64,000 bases of DNA, taken from Candidatus Synoicihabitans palmerolidicus (lineage in GTDB: Bacteria; Verrucomicrobiota; Verrucomicrobiia; Opitutales; Opitutaceae). The stretch is taken from NCBI GenBank assembly GCA_020809425.1, contig JAGGDC010000001.1, positions 558,001 to 622,000 on the forward strand, written 5' to 3'. Below are positions 10,069 through 19,450 of this stretch, one piece after another (position 1 is the stretch's first letter; every line of letters starts with the position of its first letter). The notes beneath the pieces were generated by a model. The model did not search any database. It saw nothing but the letters and a program-made list of their open reading frames with translations, and was not told the DNA's origin. The translations under genes and the position numbers were made by a program.

Positions 10069-11913
10069 ATGGATAAAAAGAATACTGTCATCGGCGTCCT
10101 GCTGCTTATCGTGGCGTTTGCCACTCTGTTCCTCGACAATCGTTTCGCGCCACCCGCTCCGGCGGTGCGGGAAATTGCGCCGACGCACGCGCCATTGCCG
10201 ACGGCGCCCAATCAGGCGAACCCGTCCGATCGAGTGACGACGGTGAATCCGGGCACGGCGACTCAACCTCAGCCGACAGCGGGAGCGCTGCCGCCAAATG
10301 CGGAGTTCGCGGAATTGGCGTCGAGCAATGAAAATGAAGTCGTCACGACGTTGGAGAACGAGTTTGTGCGGGTGGACTTCACGAATTTCGGAGGGGCGAT
10401 CGGGGACGTGGCGTTCAAGAAGTATTCGGCTACGTTGGATTCCTCGTTGCCGTTTATCTTCAACCAGCCGCGGGTGGAGCCGATTTTGGCGATCACCAAT
10501 ATCCCGGGACTGGGGGCCAAGACGGCCTTTGCGCTGGTGCAGGCGACCAGTTCGGAAGTGATTTACCGTGCGGTGTTGGAAGGTCGTTTGGAGGTAACGC
10601 GGCGATATTCGCTGGGCACTGAGCTGGAAGGTTCGGATCCGTATTTAATTCGTCATGATACGACGATACGGGACTTGTCCGGCACGGGGACCCCGCAGAC
10701 GGTGGCAGCCTTGAGTCTGGGCACGACGTCACTGGTTTCGCCGAATGACTACGGGCAGTATTTGAATGTGATGTCGTGGGACGGGGAGGATGCGGTTTTG
10801 ACGCAACCCGGGGAGCTCGAAGGCGGCGGATTCAAGTCATGGGTGGGTATATCGGACGGGGCCCCGAAGGCGTTTTTGACCAAGGACGGAACGGCGGTGT
10901 GGGCGGCGGTGAAGAACCAGTTTTTCGCCAGTGTTTACACCGGCAATACGGCGGGGTTCAGCACGACGACACGCCGGGTGGAGTTGCCTCCGTTTCCTGG
11001 AAGTTCGCGGCCGAACAAGGGATTGACGGGCGTGGTCAGTTACATGGTGCCGGCCTTGGAAGAAGGCACCGAAGCGGTGTTGGGCGGTGACCTGTATGTG
11101 GGGCCGAAGGAATACGAGCGGTTGAAGCAATTTGAGCACAAGCAGTCGGAAGTGATGCAGTTTGCCCCTTATTTCTTCAGCAAGATTTTCCTGTCGGGTG
11201 TGGTGGGGCCGATCCTCAATTTGACGATGGTCAACATCCACGGTTGGGTGGGTAACTGGGGTGTCGCCATCATCCTGATGACCCTGTTGCTGAAGTTGGT
11301 GACGCTCCCCTTCACGTTGGCGGCGTCACGCTCGGCGAAGCGGATGGCGAAGTTGCAACCATTGATGAAGGAGGTCCGTGAGAAGTTTAAGGATCAGCCG
11401 CAGAAGTTGAATGAAGCGACGCTGAAGATTTTTAAGGAGAACAAGGTAAATCCGATGGGCGGTTGCCTGCCGATTTTGATCACGATGCCGTTGTTTGTTG
11501 CGTTCTTTGCGATGTTGCAGGGCACGGCGGAGTTGCGCTTTCAGGACTTTTTATGGACGCACGATTTATCGGCGCCTGACACGATCGCGACGTTGTGGAA
11601 GTTGCCGATCAACATCATGCCATTGTTGATGGGGGCGACCATGTTTTACCAGATGAAGCTGACGCCGACGCCGACGACGGACAATTCGCAGGCGCAGATC
11701 ATGAAGTTCATGCCGATCGTGTTTACCTTGATCTGTTACAATTTCGCCGCGGCCCTGGCCCTTTATTCGACGGTTAATGGTGTCTTCACCATCGTGCAAC
11801 AGCTCATCGTGAACAAGACGACGAAGGATGACGGCGTGATCGTAAACCCGACGGAGCCGGTGAAGTCCACGTCGTGGAACCCGAACAAGAACAAGCCCCG
11901 GGAAAAGAAATAA
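10069..11913 (+). CDS. yidC: membrane protein insertase YidC
   Basis: MDKKNTVIGVLLLIVAFATLFL... periplasmic domain ...GVAIILMTLLLKLVTLPFTLAASRSAKRMAKLQPLMKEVREKFKDQPQKLNEATLKIFKENKVNPMGGCLPILITMPLFVAFF. Confidence 0.96.
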   Translation: MDKKNTVIGVLLLIVAFATLFLDNRFAPPAPAVREIAPTHAPLPTAPNQANPSDRVTTVNPGTATQPQPTAGALPPNAEFAELASSNENEVVTTLENEFVRVDFTNFGGAIGDVAFKKYSATLDSSLPFIFNQPRVEPILAITNIPGLGAKTAFALVQATSSEVIYRAVLEGRLEVTRRYSLGTELEGSDPYLIRHDTTIRDLSGTGTPQTVAALSLGTTSLVSPNDYGQYLNVMSWDGEDAVLTQPGELEGGGFKSWVGISDGAPKAFLTKDGTAVWAAVKNQFFASVYTGNTAGFSTTTRRVELPPFPGSSRPNKGLTGVVSYMVPALEEGTEAVLGGDLYVGPKEYERLKQFEHKQSEVMQFAPYFFSKIFLSGVVGPILNLTMVNIHGWVGNWGVAIILMTLLLKLVTLPFTLAASRSAKRMAKLQPLMKEVREKFKDQPQKLNEATLKIFKENKVNPMGGCLPILITMPLFVAFFAMLQGTAELRFQDFLWTHDLSAPDTIATLWKLPINIMPLLMGATMFYQMKLTPTPTTDNSQAQIMKFMPIVFTLICYNFAAALALYSTVNGVFTIVQQLIVNKTTKDDGVIVNPTEPVKSTSWNPNKNKPREKK

Positions 11914-12000
11914 CCATTGAGGCGATTCCCAGGCGAACGGACCAGCGGAAGGTCCGTTTCGGCTACACCCATTTTCGCCCACCAGAAAGGAACAAGCCCC

Positions 12001-12755
12001 ATGTCAGGTCATAGCAAGTGGTCCACCATCAAGCGCGCCAAGGGCGCGAACGACGCGAAGCGAGGGAAGATTTTCAGTTGGATCTCCCGTGATATAACTT
12101 TGGCCGCCAAGGCGGGAAGTGGTGACCCCACGGCTAACACGCGGTTGCGCACTCTGATACTCAAGGCGAAATCGGAGAACATGCCGGCGGACAATGTCGA
12201 CCGGGCGATTAAGAAAGGGACGGGGGAATTACCTGGGGTGGTGTATGAGGACAACACCTACGAAGGTTACGGACCGGCCGGAGTGGCGATGGTGATCAAG
12301 TGCACGACGGACAACAAAACGCGCACTGCGCAGGACGTGCGTTCGATTCTGGCCAAGCACGGCGGGAATCTCGCGCAGTCCGGTGCGGTGGCGTTTCAAT
12401 TTTGCACCTGGGTCAGGTATTGATCGCGAAGGAATCGGCGACGGAGGATCAATTGATGGAGTTGGCTCTGGAGTCCGGGGCGGATGACGTGATCAGTAGT
12501 GATGACGGCTACGAAGTGCGGTGTGAAATTGCGGTGTTTGACACGGTGATCCACGCTTTGGACGAAGCCGGGATCAAGACGGAGAGTGCGGAGATCGCCT
12601 ACATCCCGACCACAACGGCGCCGGTGGATTCGCTGGCCACGGCGAAGACGTTGGAGAAATTACACGAATCGTTGGATGACAACGATGATGTGCAGCACGT
12701 TTTCTCCAACCAAGAGTTCACGGATGAAGTGAACGCGGCGTTGGAGGCGGAGTAG
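12001..12755 (+). pseudogene. yebC: YebC/PmpR family DNA-binding regulatory protein, single frameshift near 12400
   Basis: [50 protein letters not shown]...; frame 1 reads FQF-CTWVRY* where the family has [14 protein letters not shown]. One extra T in the caatttt run restores the frame into ORF 12300..12755. Confidence 0.92.
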
Positions 12756-12815
12756 AAGTTCGAGGAATTCTCCGGTGCGGACGGCACGCCGCATGCGCCG
12801 GAAACCGTCCTACTT

Positions 12816-13264
12816 ATGCGCATCGCCGTGATTTCAGATTCTCACGACGAGATGCCGGTATCGTTGCCCGAGCGATTGGCGGAGGCGGATGAGATTTGGC
12901 ATTTGGGAGTCGTGTGTGTGATCCGCGCATGTTGGAATTATTTGAGAAGCCCTTGTGGTTGATCTCGGGCAATTGTGACATGTGGCCGTCGTGGCCGTAT
13001 ACGCGACAGAAGGAACGTGGTGGGCATGTGTTTCATTTGGAGCATATCCCGTTGGAGGTGGCGCCGAAGGGCGTGACGGCGGTGCGTCGCGGGCACACGC
13101 ATATTCCCCGGGATGAAACTGACTTTATGGGGGTGCGCTGGCTAAATTCGGGGTCGGTGAGTTCGCCTCGCTATGAAGGCCCACCGAGTTTTGCGTGGTT
13201 GAGCATAGATCAGCAGCAAGTGGGAGCGCCGTATTCGTGGGAGCTCGTGGCGTTGACTGACTGA
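12816..13264 (+). pseudogene. metallophosphoesterase family protein (YfcE-like), frameshift near 12908
   Basis: MRIAVISDSHDEMPVSLPERLAEADEIWHLG then, in another frame, VCDPRMLELFEKPLWLISGNCD...RRGHTHIPRDETDFMGVRWLNSGSVSSPR. Confidence 0.85.
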
Positions 13265-13473
13265 TTTGTTGCCTCGGTCGGAACCATGCAGTCGAGAGGG
13301 TCGTTGCGAGGCGATTTGACGGCACCTTTCAGAGTTTCACTTCCGGCGAAATACCCACTGAGTATTGTTCGCCCTGCGGGCTCACCCTACGCCATCTCCG
13401 CTTCGCTCCTTCCTGGGTCATTCACCACCGCAATCTGTTCGCCATCCAGCCCCGCTACTCAGCCTTCGACTGC

Positions 13474-14403
13474 ATGGATCCGGCTATAAGTGAAGTCGAG
13501 GTGAATCGACGCTGGCGTTGGTTGCCGGGGGAGTTTTACTGGCGATCCATCAGCCAGAGCGTGTTTCAACCTGATTTATTTTCCTTTGTGGCGGAGCCCG
13601 ATGCGCCGCGGGAAAGAACGACGACGGATGACCCGGACGCGGTTTCGGCGGAAATGGCGGGGGCGCTGCGGAAGGACGCTACGCCAGACACGGGGCGAGA
13701 GATTCTGATTTGGGATGAACCTGAAGCGGAAGAGAGCCTGCCGGAAGTGGTGTATGAGCGAAATTTTCGAGCGAAGCACTACCGCCTACGCTTGCGGAGG
13801 GACGGGGTGGCGGTGGCGACGATTCCGGCGCGGGGCTCGGAGCGCGTGGCGCGTGCCTTTGTGGCGGAGCATGCGGATTGGTTGGTGCGAGTGAAGGCGG
13901 AGCAGAAGCAGCGACCGCGGCAGGCGGCGGTGTGGATGATCGGCACCCGGGTTTTATGGCGCGGGGAAATGACTGAGATTCGGCGAGCGGCAGAGGTTCC
14001 GCATCGGCAGGTTTGTTTGGGAGCAGATGCATTTCGGGTGCCGCGATTTGCGGGCGATTTGCGGGCGACCTTGGAGGCGGGGTTTCAGCGGCGAGCGAAG
14101 ATTGAACTTACGGCGCGCACGTGGGAGTTGGCTGCGGTCACCCGTATGGGGGTCAAGCGGGTGTCGGTGCGTAACCAGCGATCCAGGTGGGGATCTTGCA
14201 CAGAAGCGGGAGTGATTTCACTGAACTGGCGACTGGTGCAAACACCGCCATCGGTTAGCGATTATGTAATTTATCACGAGTTGATGCACCTCAAGGAGAT
14301 GAATCATTCGAAGCGATTTTGGACGGCGGTGGGCGAAGTTTGTCCAGGATGGCAGGAGGCGGAGGCGTGGCTGGAGAGCCACGCCTCATTCCTGGGCCTC
14401 TGA
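13474..14403 (+). CDS. YgjP-like (DUF45/M48-type) metallopeptidase domain protein
   Basis: SVRNQRSRWGSCTEAGVISLNWRLVQTPPSVSDYVIYHELMHLKEMNHSKRFWTAVGEVCPGW; HExxH-like HELMH. Start codon uncertain. Confidence 0.88.
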   Translation: MDPAISEVEVNRRWRWLPGEFYWRSISQSVFQPDLFSFVAEPDAPRERTTTDDPDAVSAEMAGALRKDATPDTGREILIWDEPEAEESLPEVVYERNFRAKHYRLRLRRDGVAVATIPARGSERVARAFVAEHADWLVRVKAEQKQRPRQAAVWMIGTRVLWRGEMTEIRRAAEVPHRQVCLGADAFRVPRFAGDLRATLEAGFQRRAKIELTARTWELAAVTRMGVKRVSVRNQRSRWGSCTEAGVISLNWRLVQTPPSVSDYVIYHELMHLKEMNHSKRFWTAVGEVCPGWQEAEAWLESHASFLGL

Positions 14404-14833
14404 AGTGTCGCCGCTCGGGCTTTCAAGGCATAGCCGCACTTTGGCCATCAGAGACTGGATGGTGAAAGGTTTGCTCAAGAAGGCGTGGGGATGGTGCTGG
14501 CCAATACGTCGAAGGGTCTCCTGTTCGCTGCAGCCGCTCATGAGGAGAATCGGCAAATCGGGGGCGATGGTATGGAGATGGCGGATAACGGTATCTCCGT
14601 CCATTTTGGGCATGGTTCGGTCGACGACAACGAGACGGAAGCGGTGGGGCGCAGCTTCGACCTCTGCGAGACCCTCCTGCCCCGAGGAAGCCCCGGTGAC
14701 CTCGAAGCCGAAACGCCGCAGCGCGTGGCCGGTCACGCGTCGAACGCACGGCTCATCGTCTATGACCAGCAATTCACCGAACTCGGGCGATGAGGCAGTC
14801 GAAGGAGTGGAGGAAGCGAAGCGCACGCATGAG
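14386..14833 (-). CDS. response-regulator receiver domain (possibly the truncated C-terminus of a hybrid histidine kinase)
   Basis: EFGELLVIDDEPCVRRVTGHALRRFGFEVTGASSGQEGLAEVEAAPHRFRLVVVDRTMPKMDGDTVIRHLHTIAPDLPILLMSGCSEQ...FLSKPFTIQSLMAKVRLCLE. Upstream sequence is replaced by the IS3 element at 14834. Confidence 0.8.
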
Positions 14834-14968
14834 TGAGGTGGACCCCGTCGGTTGGACAGGTCGGGCGGATTTATAGTTATGGTTTCTGGTTTTTCTGACC
14901 AAGAATAAAAGATAATGGAGGGGAGCAGGAGAGGAAGCGCGGCTTCCTCCCCGCTCGGATAGCCGCCG

Positions 14969-15805
14969 TCAGGCGGCGGCTTGGGCGAGTTGTGCGTGGT
15001 AGCCCTCGGATGGTGTTTGGCGGCCGTGGGCGGAGTGCGGTCGTCGGTCGTTGTAGAACAGCAAGTAGGTCTCCAAGTTGGCATGGGCCTCGACCATCGT
15101 CTCATAGCGTTTCAGATAGACTTCCTCGTATTTGACGCTGCGCCACAGGCGTTCGACCAAGACATTGTCCAAGCACCGTCCTTTGCCGTCCATCGACAGT
15201 CGCACGCCGGCGGCCAACAATGGCTGGGTGAACTCGGCGCTGGTAAACTGGCAGCCTTGGTCGGGGTTGAAGATTTCCGGCTTGCCGTAAATCGCCATCG
15301 CGCGTTGCACCGCTCGCACGCAAAACGACGCATCGAGCGTGTTGGACAGTTCCCATGCGAGCACCATCCGCGAGTGCCAGTCGATCACCGCACACAGGTA
15401 AACGAAGCCACCGCACACCGGGATGTAGGTGATATCTGTTGCCCACACTTGATTCGACCTTTCAACCTTCAGCGTTCGCAGCAGATACGGGTAGATCTGA
15501 TGAGAGGCCGCTTTCTTTGACAGACTTGGTTTTTGATTGATCGCCGTGAGTCCCATTAATCCCATTAATCGCATCAATCGTCGCACCCGTTTACGGTTCA
15601 CCACGTGTCCTTCGCGTTGCAACCAACGGGTCATTTGGCGGCTACCAAAGAACGGTGACTCGAGGTAGATCTCGTCGATCTGTTTCATCAACGCCAGGTC
15701 CGCTTCCTTCGGTGGCTTCGGGTGGTGGTAGTAGGTTGAGCGTGGCAGCTCCCACAGTTCGCACTGCCGGGCCACATTCAGCTTCGGATGCTCGGTTTCG
15801 ATCAT
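14969..15805 (-). CDS. IS3 family transposase OrfB (DDE integrase core)
   Basis: LNVARQCELWELPRSTYYH...RSNQVWATDITYIPVCGGFVYLCAVIDWHSRMVLAWELSNTLDASFCVRAVQRA...NPDQGCQFTSAEFTQPLLAAGVRLSMDGKGRCLDNVLVERLWRSVKYEEVYLK. Confidence 0.92.
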   Translation of the reverse strand: MIETEHPKLNVARQCELWELPRSTYYHHPKPPKEADLALMKQIDEIYLESPFFGSRQMTRWLQREGHVVNRKRVRRLMRLMGLMGLTAINQKPSLSKKAASHQIYPYLLRTLKVERSNQVWATDITYIPVCGGFVYLCAVIDWHSRMVLAWELSNTLDASFCVRAVQRAMAIYGKPEIFNPDQGCQFTSAEFTQPLLAAGVRLSMDGKGRCLDNVLVERLWRSVKYEEVYLKRYETMVEAHANLETYLLFYNDRRPHSAHGRQTPSEGYHAQLAQAAA

Positions 15806-16116
15806 GCTGCGGCGCTCCTTACTCCCCAAATGCGCCAACTTTTTTTGAGCCACTCGAGCTCCATCTGCAGCTGCCCGATCCGCGCATACAGTTCCTTCTC
15901 TTTGCGATTCCGCTCGATCTCGTCGCGCACCTGCGCCGAGGGCTTCGCGAAGACCTCCGGCAACCGCTCGGACACCTCCTTCTTCCACTGACTCACTTGC
16001 ACCGGATGCACCTCGTGACGCTGCGCGATTACGTGGATCGGCTCGATTCCCTTGAGGGCTTCGAGCCCTACTTTCGCTTTGAACTCGGCACTGAAGGCAC
16101 GTCGTTTCTTCGACAT
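15802..16116 (-). CDS. IS3 family transposase OrfA (HTH)
   Basis: MSKKRRAFSAEFKAKVGLEALKGIEPIHVIAQRHEVHPVQVSQWKKEVSERLPEVF. Confidence 0.9.
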   Translation of the reverse strand: MSKKRRAFSAEFKAKVGLEALKGIEPIHVIAQRHEVHPVQVSQWKKEVSERLPEVFAKPSAQVRDEIERNRKEKELYARIGQLQMELEWLKKSWRIWGVRSAAA

Positions 16117-16357
16117 ATTGGACTCCTTTGGGATTTAATCATCCCTCCTGTCCAACTTCATGGGTCCACCTCAGAGTGTGGAGGATGGATCGGAACAAGC
16201 CGCAGTCCAACACTGAGTGCACAGGCAGAGAGGGAGTGGTTCCCTTTCTCCTAATGCACTATAATGAATACTATACGTTTGATATTGGGATTGATGATTG
16301 GCGGGATTGAGGTTGCGGCAGGTCGCAGGAAGGGAACGGTGAGCAGCTATACACAAG

Positions 16358-16413
16358 CCCCAGAGAGAGGACGACCGGCCCGGCAAGCCGGGCCGGTCGT
16401 CCTCTCTCTGGGG
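16358..16413. repeat. perfect 56-bp palindrome (27-bp arms, 2-nt spacer), REP-like hairpin
   Basis: ccccagagagaggacgaccggcccggc-aa-gccgggccggtcgtcctctctctgggg; right arm is the exact reverse complement of the left. Confidence 0.95.
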
Positions 16414-16455
16414 AAAACTCTGCGCTGGCGCCGTGGGCGCAGAGCGGAGGATTTG

Positions 16456-17477
16456 GAGTGGTGGTAAAAATACAACGGCGCATCACCGCCAAGGAACGAG
16501 AGGCGATTCATGCCGGTTTGGCCCAGGGCCCAGGGCAAAAGCGGCGCTCAGCTTGCCGCCGCCCTCGGCCGCGACGCCTCGGTGGTCAATCGCGAGATCA
16601 CCCGCAACGGCGAGCGCTCCAGCTACAGCGGCATGGATGCGCAGACTCGCGCTTGCCGTCGGCCCAAGTGCGCCGCGCGCAACAAAGTCGCCGACACGCC
16701 CGCCTTGCGCGACGAGGTGCTGGCCCTGTTTGCCACCGGCGCTACGCCCAAGCAAATCGCAGTCGCCTTGAGACGACGTCATGGCCTTGATCTGACCCGA
16801 CGCGTGAGCCACGAAACCATCTACGACTTCATCTACGTCCACTCCAAAGGCTCGGTTAAGAAGGAGTTGATCGCTTATTTGCGGCGCAAGAAGCCCCGAC
16901 GCAGTCCCGCCCCTCGCGCCAAGGGCAAGCTCTCGGGCCAGTTGCCGGGCGCGATCAATATCGGCGAGCGACCCGCTGAGGTGGAGCGCCGGGAGGTGCC
17001 CGGACACTGGAGGCCGACTTGGTCATGGGTGCGGGCAATCGCACCGCCATTTTTGTCATCACCGAACGGGTCTCCCGCTACGTGATGATCGTCCCGTTGG
17101 GCGGCGCCAAAGACGCGATCAGCGTCGCCCACGCTCTCATCCGGGCCTTCAAACGCCTGCCCGCCCACCTGCGCAAGACCCTCACCTACGACAACGGCCG
17201 CGAAATGGCCCAACATGCCGCCTTCTCCCTTGCCACAAAAGTGGCGGTCTACTTCTGCAATCCACACAGCCCTTGGCAGCGCAGTGCAGTCGCGAATATC
17301 AACGGTCTGATCCGGGCATACTTCCCTAAAGGCATCGACTTTAACACCGTCACCAAAGGCCAAATCGCCAAAGCGGAGTGGCGACTCAATAATCTCCCTC
17401 GCATCGGGCTCGACGGACAGGCTCCCGCTGAAGTTTTTCATGCTATTATACAAAAAAACTGTGCACTAGCCGCTTGA
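16456..17477 (+). pseudogene. IS30 family transposase, frameshifted
   Basis: VVKIQRRITAKEREAIHAGLAQG / QLAAALGRDASVVNREITRNG...RRRHGLDLTRRVSHETIYDFIYVHSKGSVKKELIAYLRRKK... / GNRTAIFVITERVSRYVMIVPLGGAKDAISVAHALIRAFKRLPAHLRKTLTYDNGREMAQHAAF...VYFCNPHSPWQRSAVANINGLIRAYFPKG. Confidence 0.9.
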
Positions 17478-17952
17478 CGCCGCCCTTTCGCAACTCGCGC
17501 ACTGCTTGGGGCGGCCGACCCGGGTGCATGGCTCGCCCTTCATAGGCCTGCTCGATCACCGATCGTTTAATGATGGTCGATGAGGTGCGCGCATCATACA
17601 AAATTTGAACGATCTGCTTGCCGGTGTTTTTTAGATAAGCCTCGACCGCGAGGTTGTGCGGCTTTGCCCCCCAGTCCTCGCCAATAACGAATATGTCGGG
17701 ATCCACCGCCTGGCATCCTGATATGTATTCGAGAGTGTGATACGGGCGCACTATGTCGACACAGCGCAGAGCCTGGAGCATGGTGATGCGTTGCTCGAGC
17801 GGAATGACCGGCACGTTGGGTTTGTAGGAATTTACGACTTCATCGGTCGCCACTCCCACCGCCACGACATCACCCAGGGTTCTGCAGTATTCCAGCAAGG
17901 CGAGGTGGCCGACATGTAGTAAATCAAAGGTTCCAACGGTATAAACGGTCAT
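17446..17952 (-). CDS. cytidylyltransferase-like nucleotidyltransferase (glycerol-3-phosphate cytidylyltransferase type)
   Basis: MTVYTVGTFDLLHVGHLALLEYCRTLGDVVAVGVATDEVVNSYKPNVPVIPLEQRITMLQALRCVDIV; GTFDLLHVGH motif. 3' end overlaps the IS30 end, so the true C-terminus is uncertain. Confidence 0.85.
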   Translation of the reverse strand: MTVYTVGTFDLLHVGHLALLEYCRTLGDVVAVGVATDEVVNSYKPNVPVIPLEQRITMLQALRCVDIVRPYHTLEYISGCQAVDPDIFVIGEDWGAKPHNLAVEAYLKNTGKQIVQILYDARTSSTIIKRSVIEQAYEGRAMHPGRPPQAVRELRKGGVKRLVHSFFV

Positions 17953-18000
17953 GGTGTGCGTGGTGTTCTCATATGCATGGTTCGTGGTTTTCTGTGACGG

Positions 18001-18756
18001 CTAGATCAACTGCCATCCGAGGATTCCCGTTATCACCACGGTGTAGGTGGCCAGGAGGAGGACATTGATCGGGTTGCCCGACAGTTTGGGGGTTTGAAGT
18101 TGGGACACATTCAGTGCGGCCAGCACCAAGCCCGCGGTTGTGAGCACGGGGGCGAACATGCCGGGACTAAATCGACTTTCCAGCGTGAAAATCCCCACCA
18201 GAATCAGACTGTTGTTGTCCAACGCGAGTCCGGTGTAGTGTGATCCACCCGCCAGTCCATAGGTGCTGAAGTAGCTTAATCGGATCGCAGCGGCGGCGAT
18301 CAAAACGAATACCATTCCCAGCAGCACGGGCTCAAAGTTTCCATAGCTCAGGATGAGAATGGCCGGCGTCACCCCATAGCTCACGATATCTATCAGCACA
18401 TCCAATTGGCCGCCGAAAACTTTGTCCGAGTCTGACCTACCGGTCATTCGTCGAGCGATCAAACCGTCGGCCCAGTCGAATGCCACCGCCCAGACCATGC
18501 CGATGATCGCTGCGGCAAATACGCCTTTAAGGCTAAAATAGATCGCGCAGACTGTGCAGCCCAATCCGGCCAGAGAGCACAAGTTGGGCAGATCCCTTAA
18601 GTGGCCAAGTATGGTGGAATGTGAGTGCTTGGACCCTACGGAATATTTGGTAATCGGTTGCCTTTGAAAGTAATTGGAATGTGCGGAGCATCGTGGACCC
18701 GAGGACGACACCCTCGAATCGACGGTCGAAAAACGCGGTCGGGTCTCCTGGTGCAC
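18001..18756 (-). CDS. CDP-alcohol phosphatidyltransferase family protein
   Basis: Motif DWADGLIARRMTGRSDSDKVFGGQLDVLIDIVSYG matches D-x2-DG-x2-AR-x8/9-G-x3-D-x3-D; multiple TM segments. Start uncertain. Confidence 0.85.
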   Translation of the reverse strand: MHQETRPRFSTVDSRVSSSGPRCSAHSNYFQRQPITKYSVGSKHSHSTILGHLRDLPNLCSLAGLGCTVCAIYFSLKGVFAAAIIGMVWAVAFDWADGLIARRMTGRSDSDKVFGGQLDVLIDIVSYGVTPAILILSYGNFEPVLLGMVFVLIAAAAIRLSYFSTYGLAGGSHYTGLALDNNSLILVGIFTLESRFSPGMFAPVLTTAGLVLAALNVSQLQTPKLSGNPINVLLLATYTVVITGILGWQLI

Positions 18757-19086
18757 AGCGCCTGTCGCGTCATGACTAAATAATGAATATCCGTGTCATG
18801 TGATAGCAGTAAATGAAATAGTCACATGTGTTTCCACGCGGTGATCCTTCTTGAGGGAGTTATCGTTTGGTGTGGCGATACGGGTCTGGTTACTGGCGAC
18901 CGCCTTCGCATTTTCCGGCTTGGTGGTGGTCTCGATAAATCCTCCCACCTTGGTCACGGGGTGCGTTGTCCAGTTCTCCGAGACTTATGACTGCGTCGAC
19001 ATTGTTTCGTCGTTGGCAACCACGTTGTATCACACTATGTATCACGTTCTGCTTCGGTTCTGTCTCATGTGAATCGTTGATTTGAA

Positions 19087-19440
19087 ATGAAGTCTCTTTT
19101 GCTTACTTCAGCCCTAGCCCTAGCCTTGCTGGCTTCTCTGTGTTTGGCCGAACCGATTCTCGTGGAAGAAGAGGTGGATCTGAGTGCGGTTCTCGTCTCG
19201 CCGTATGAACTTAAGTTAAGCACCTCCGCCCCGGCCGAAAGACCTGGAGAGATGATTTCGGTCGCGCTCGTATTCACCAACACTGGAACGGGTCCTCTCT
19301 GGATTCCCCGAGAGCGGGAAGTGGGCCTTGGGTATCGCGGGGTTAGCGATTCGATGGAGTGGTTGTCTCCTTCCGCCTGCGACGGATTGAAGTTTATTCG
19401 GCTCCGTCCTCGCTCGTTCTTAACATCGGTTCGAAGGTTC
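19087..19440 (+). CDS. putative secreted protein of unknown function (3' end probably lost)
   Basis: MKSLLLTSALALALLASLCLAEPILVEEEVDLSAVLVSPYELKLSTSAPAERPGEMISVALVFTNTGTGPLWIPRE; signal peptide, then runs into repeat sequence. Confidence 0.45.
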
Positions 19441-19450
19441 GAACATACAA

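Larger units (their letters stand above)
14834..16173 (-). mobile_element. IS3-family insertion sequence (1340 bp) with terminal inverted repeats and 3-bp TSD (GAG)
   Basis: Left end TGAGGTGGACCCCGTCGGTTGGACAGG; right end reverse complement TGAGGTGGACCCATGAAGTTGGACAGG. GAG at 14831-14833 and 16174-16176. Confidence 0.85.

Noticed and set aside
16210-17475. IS30 terminal repeats based on agtgcacag at about 16217 and its reverse complement near 17460
   Set aside because: Match is only 9 bp, contains the self-complementary gtgcac, and would place the palindrome inside the IS; ends left unassigned.
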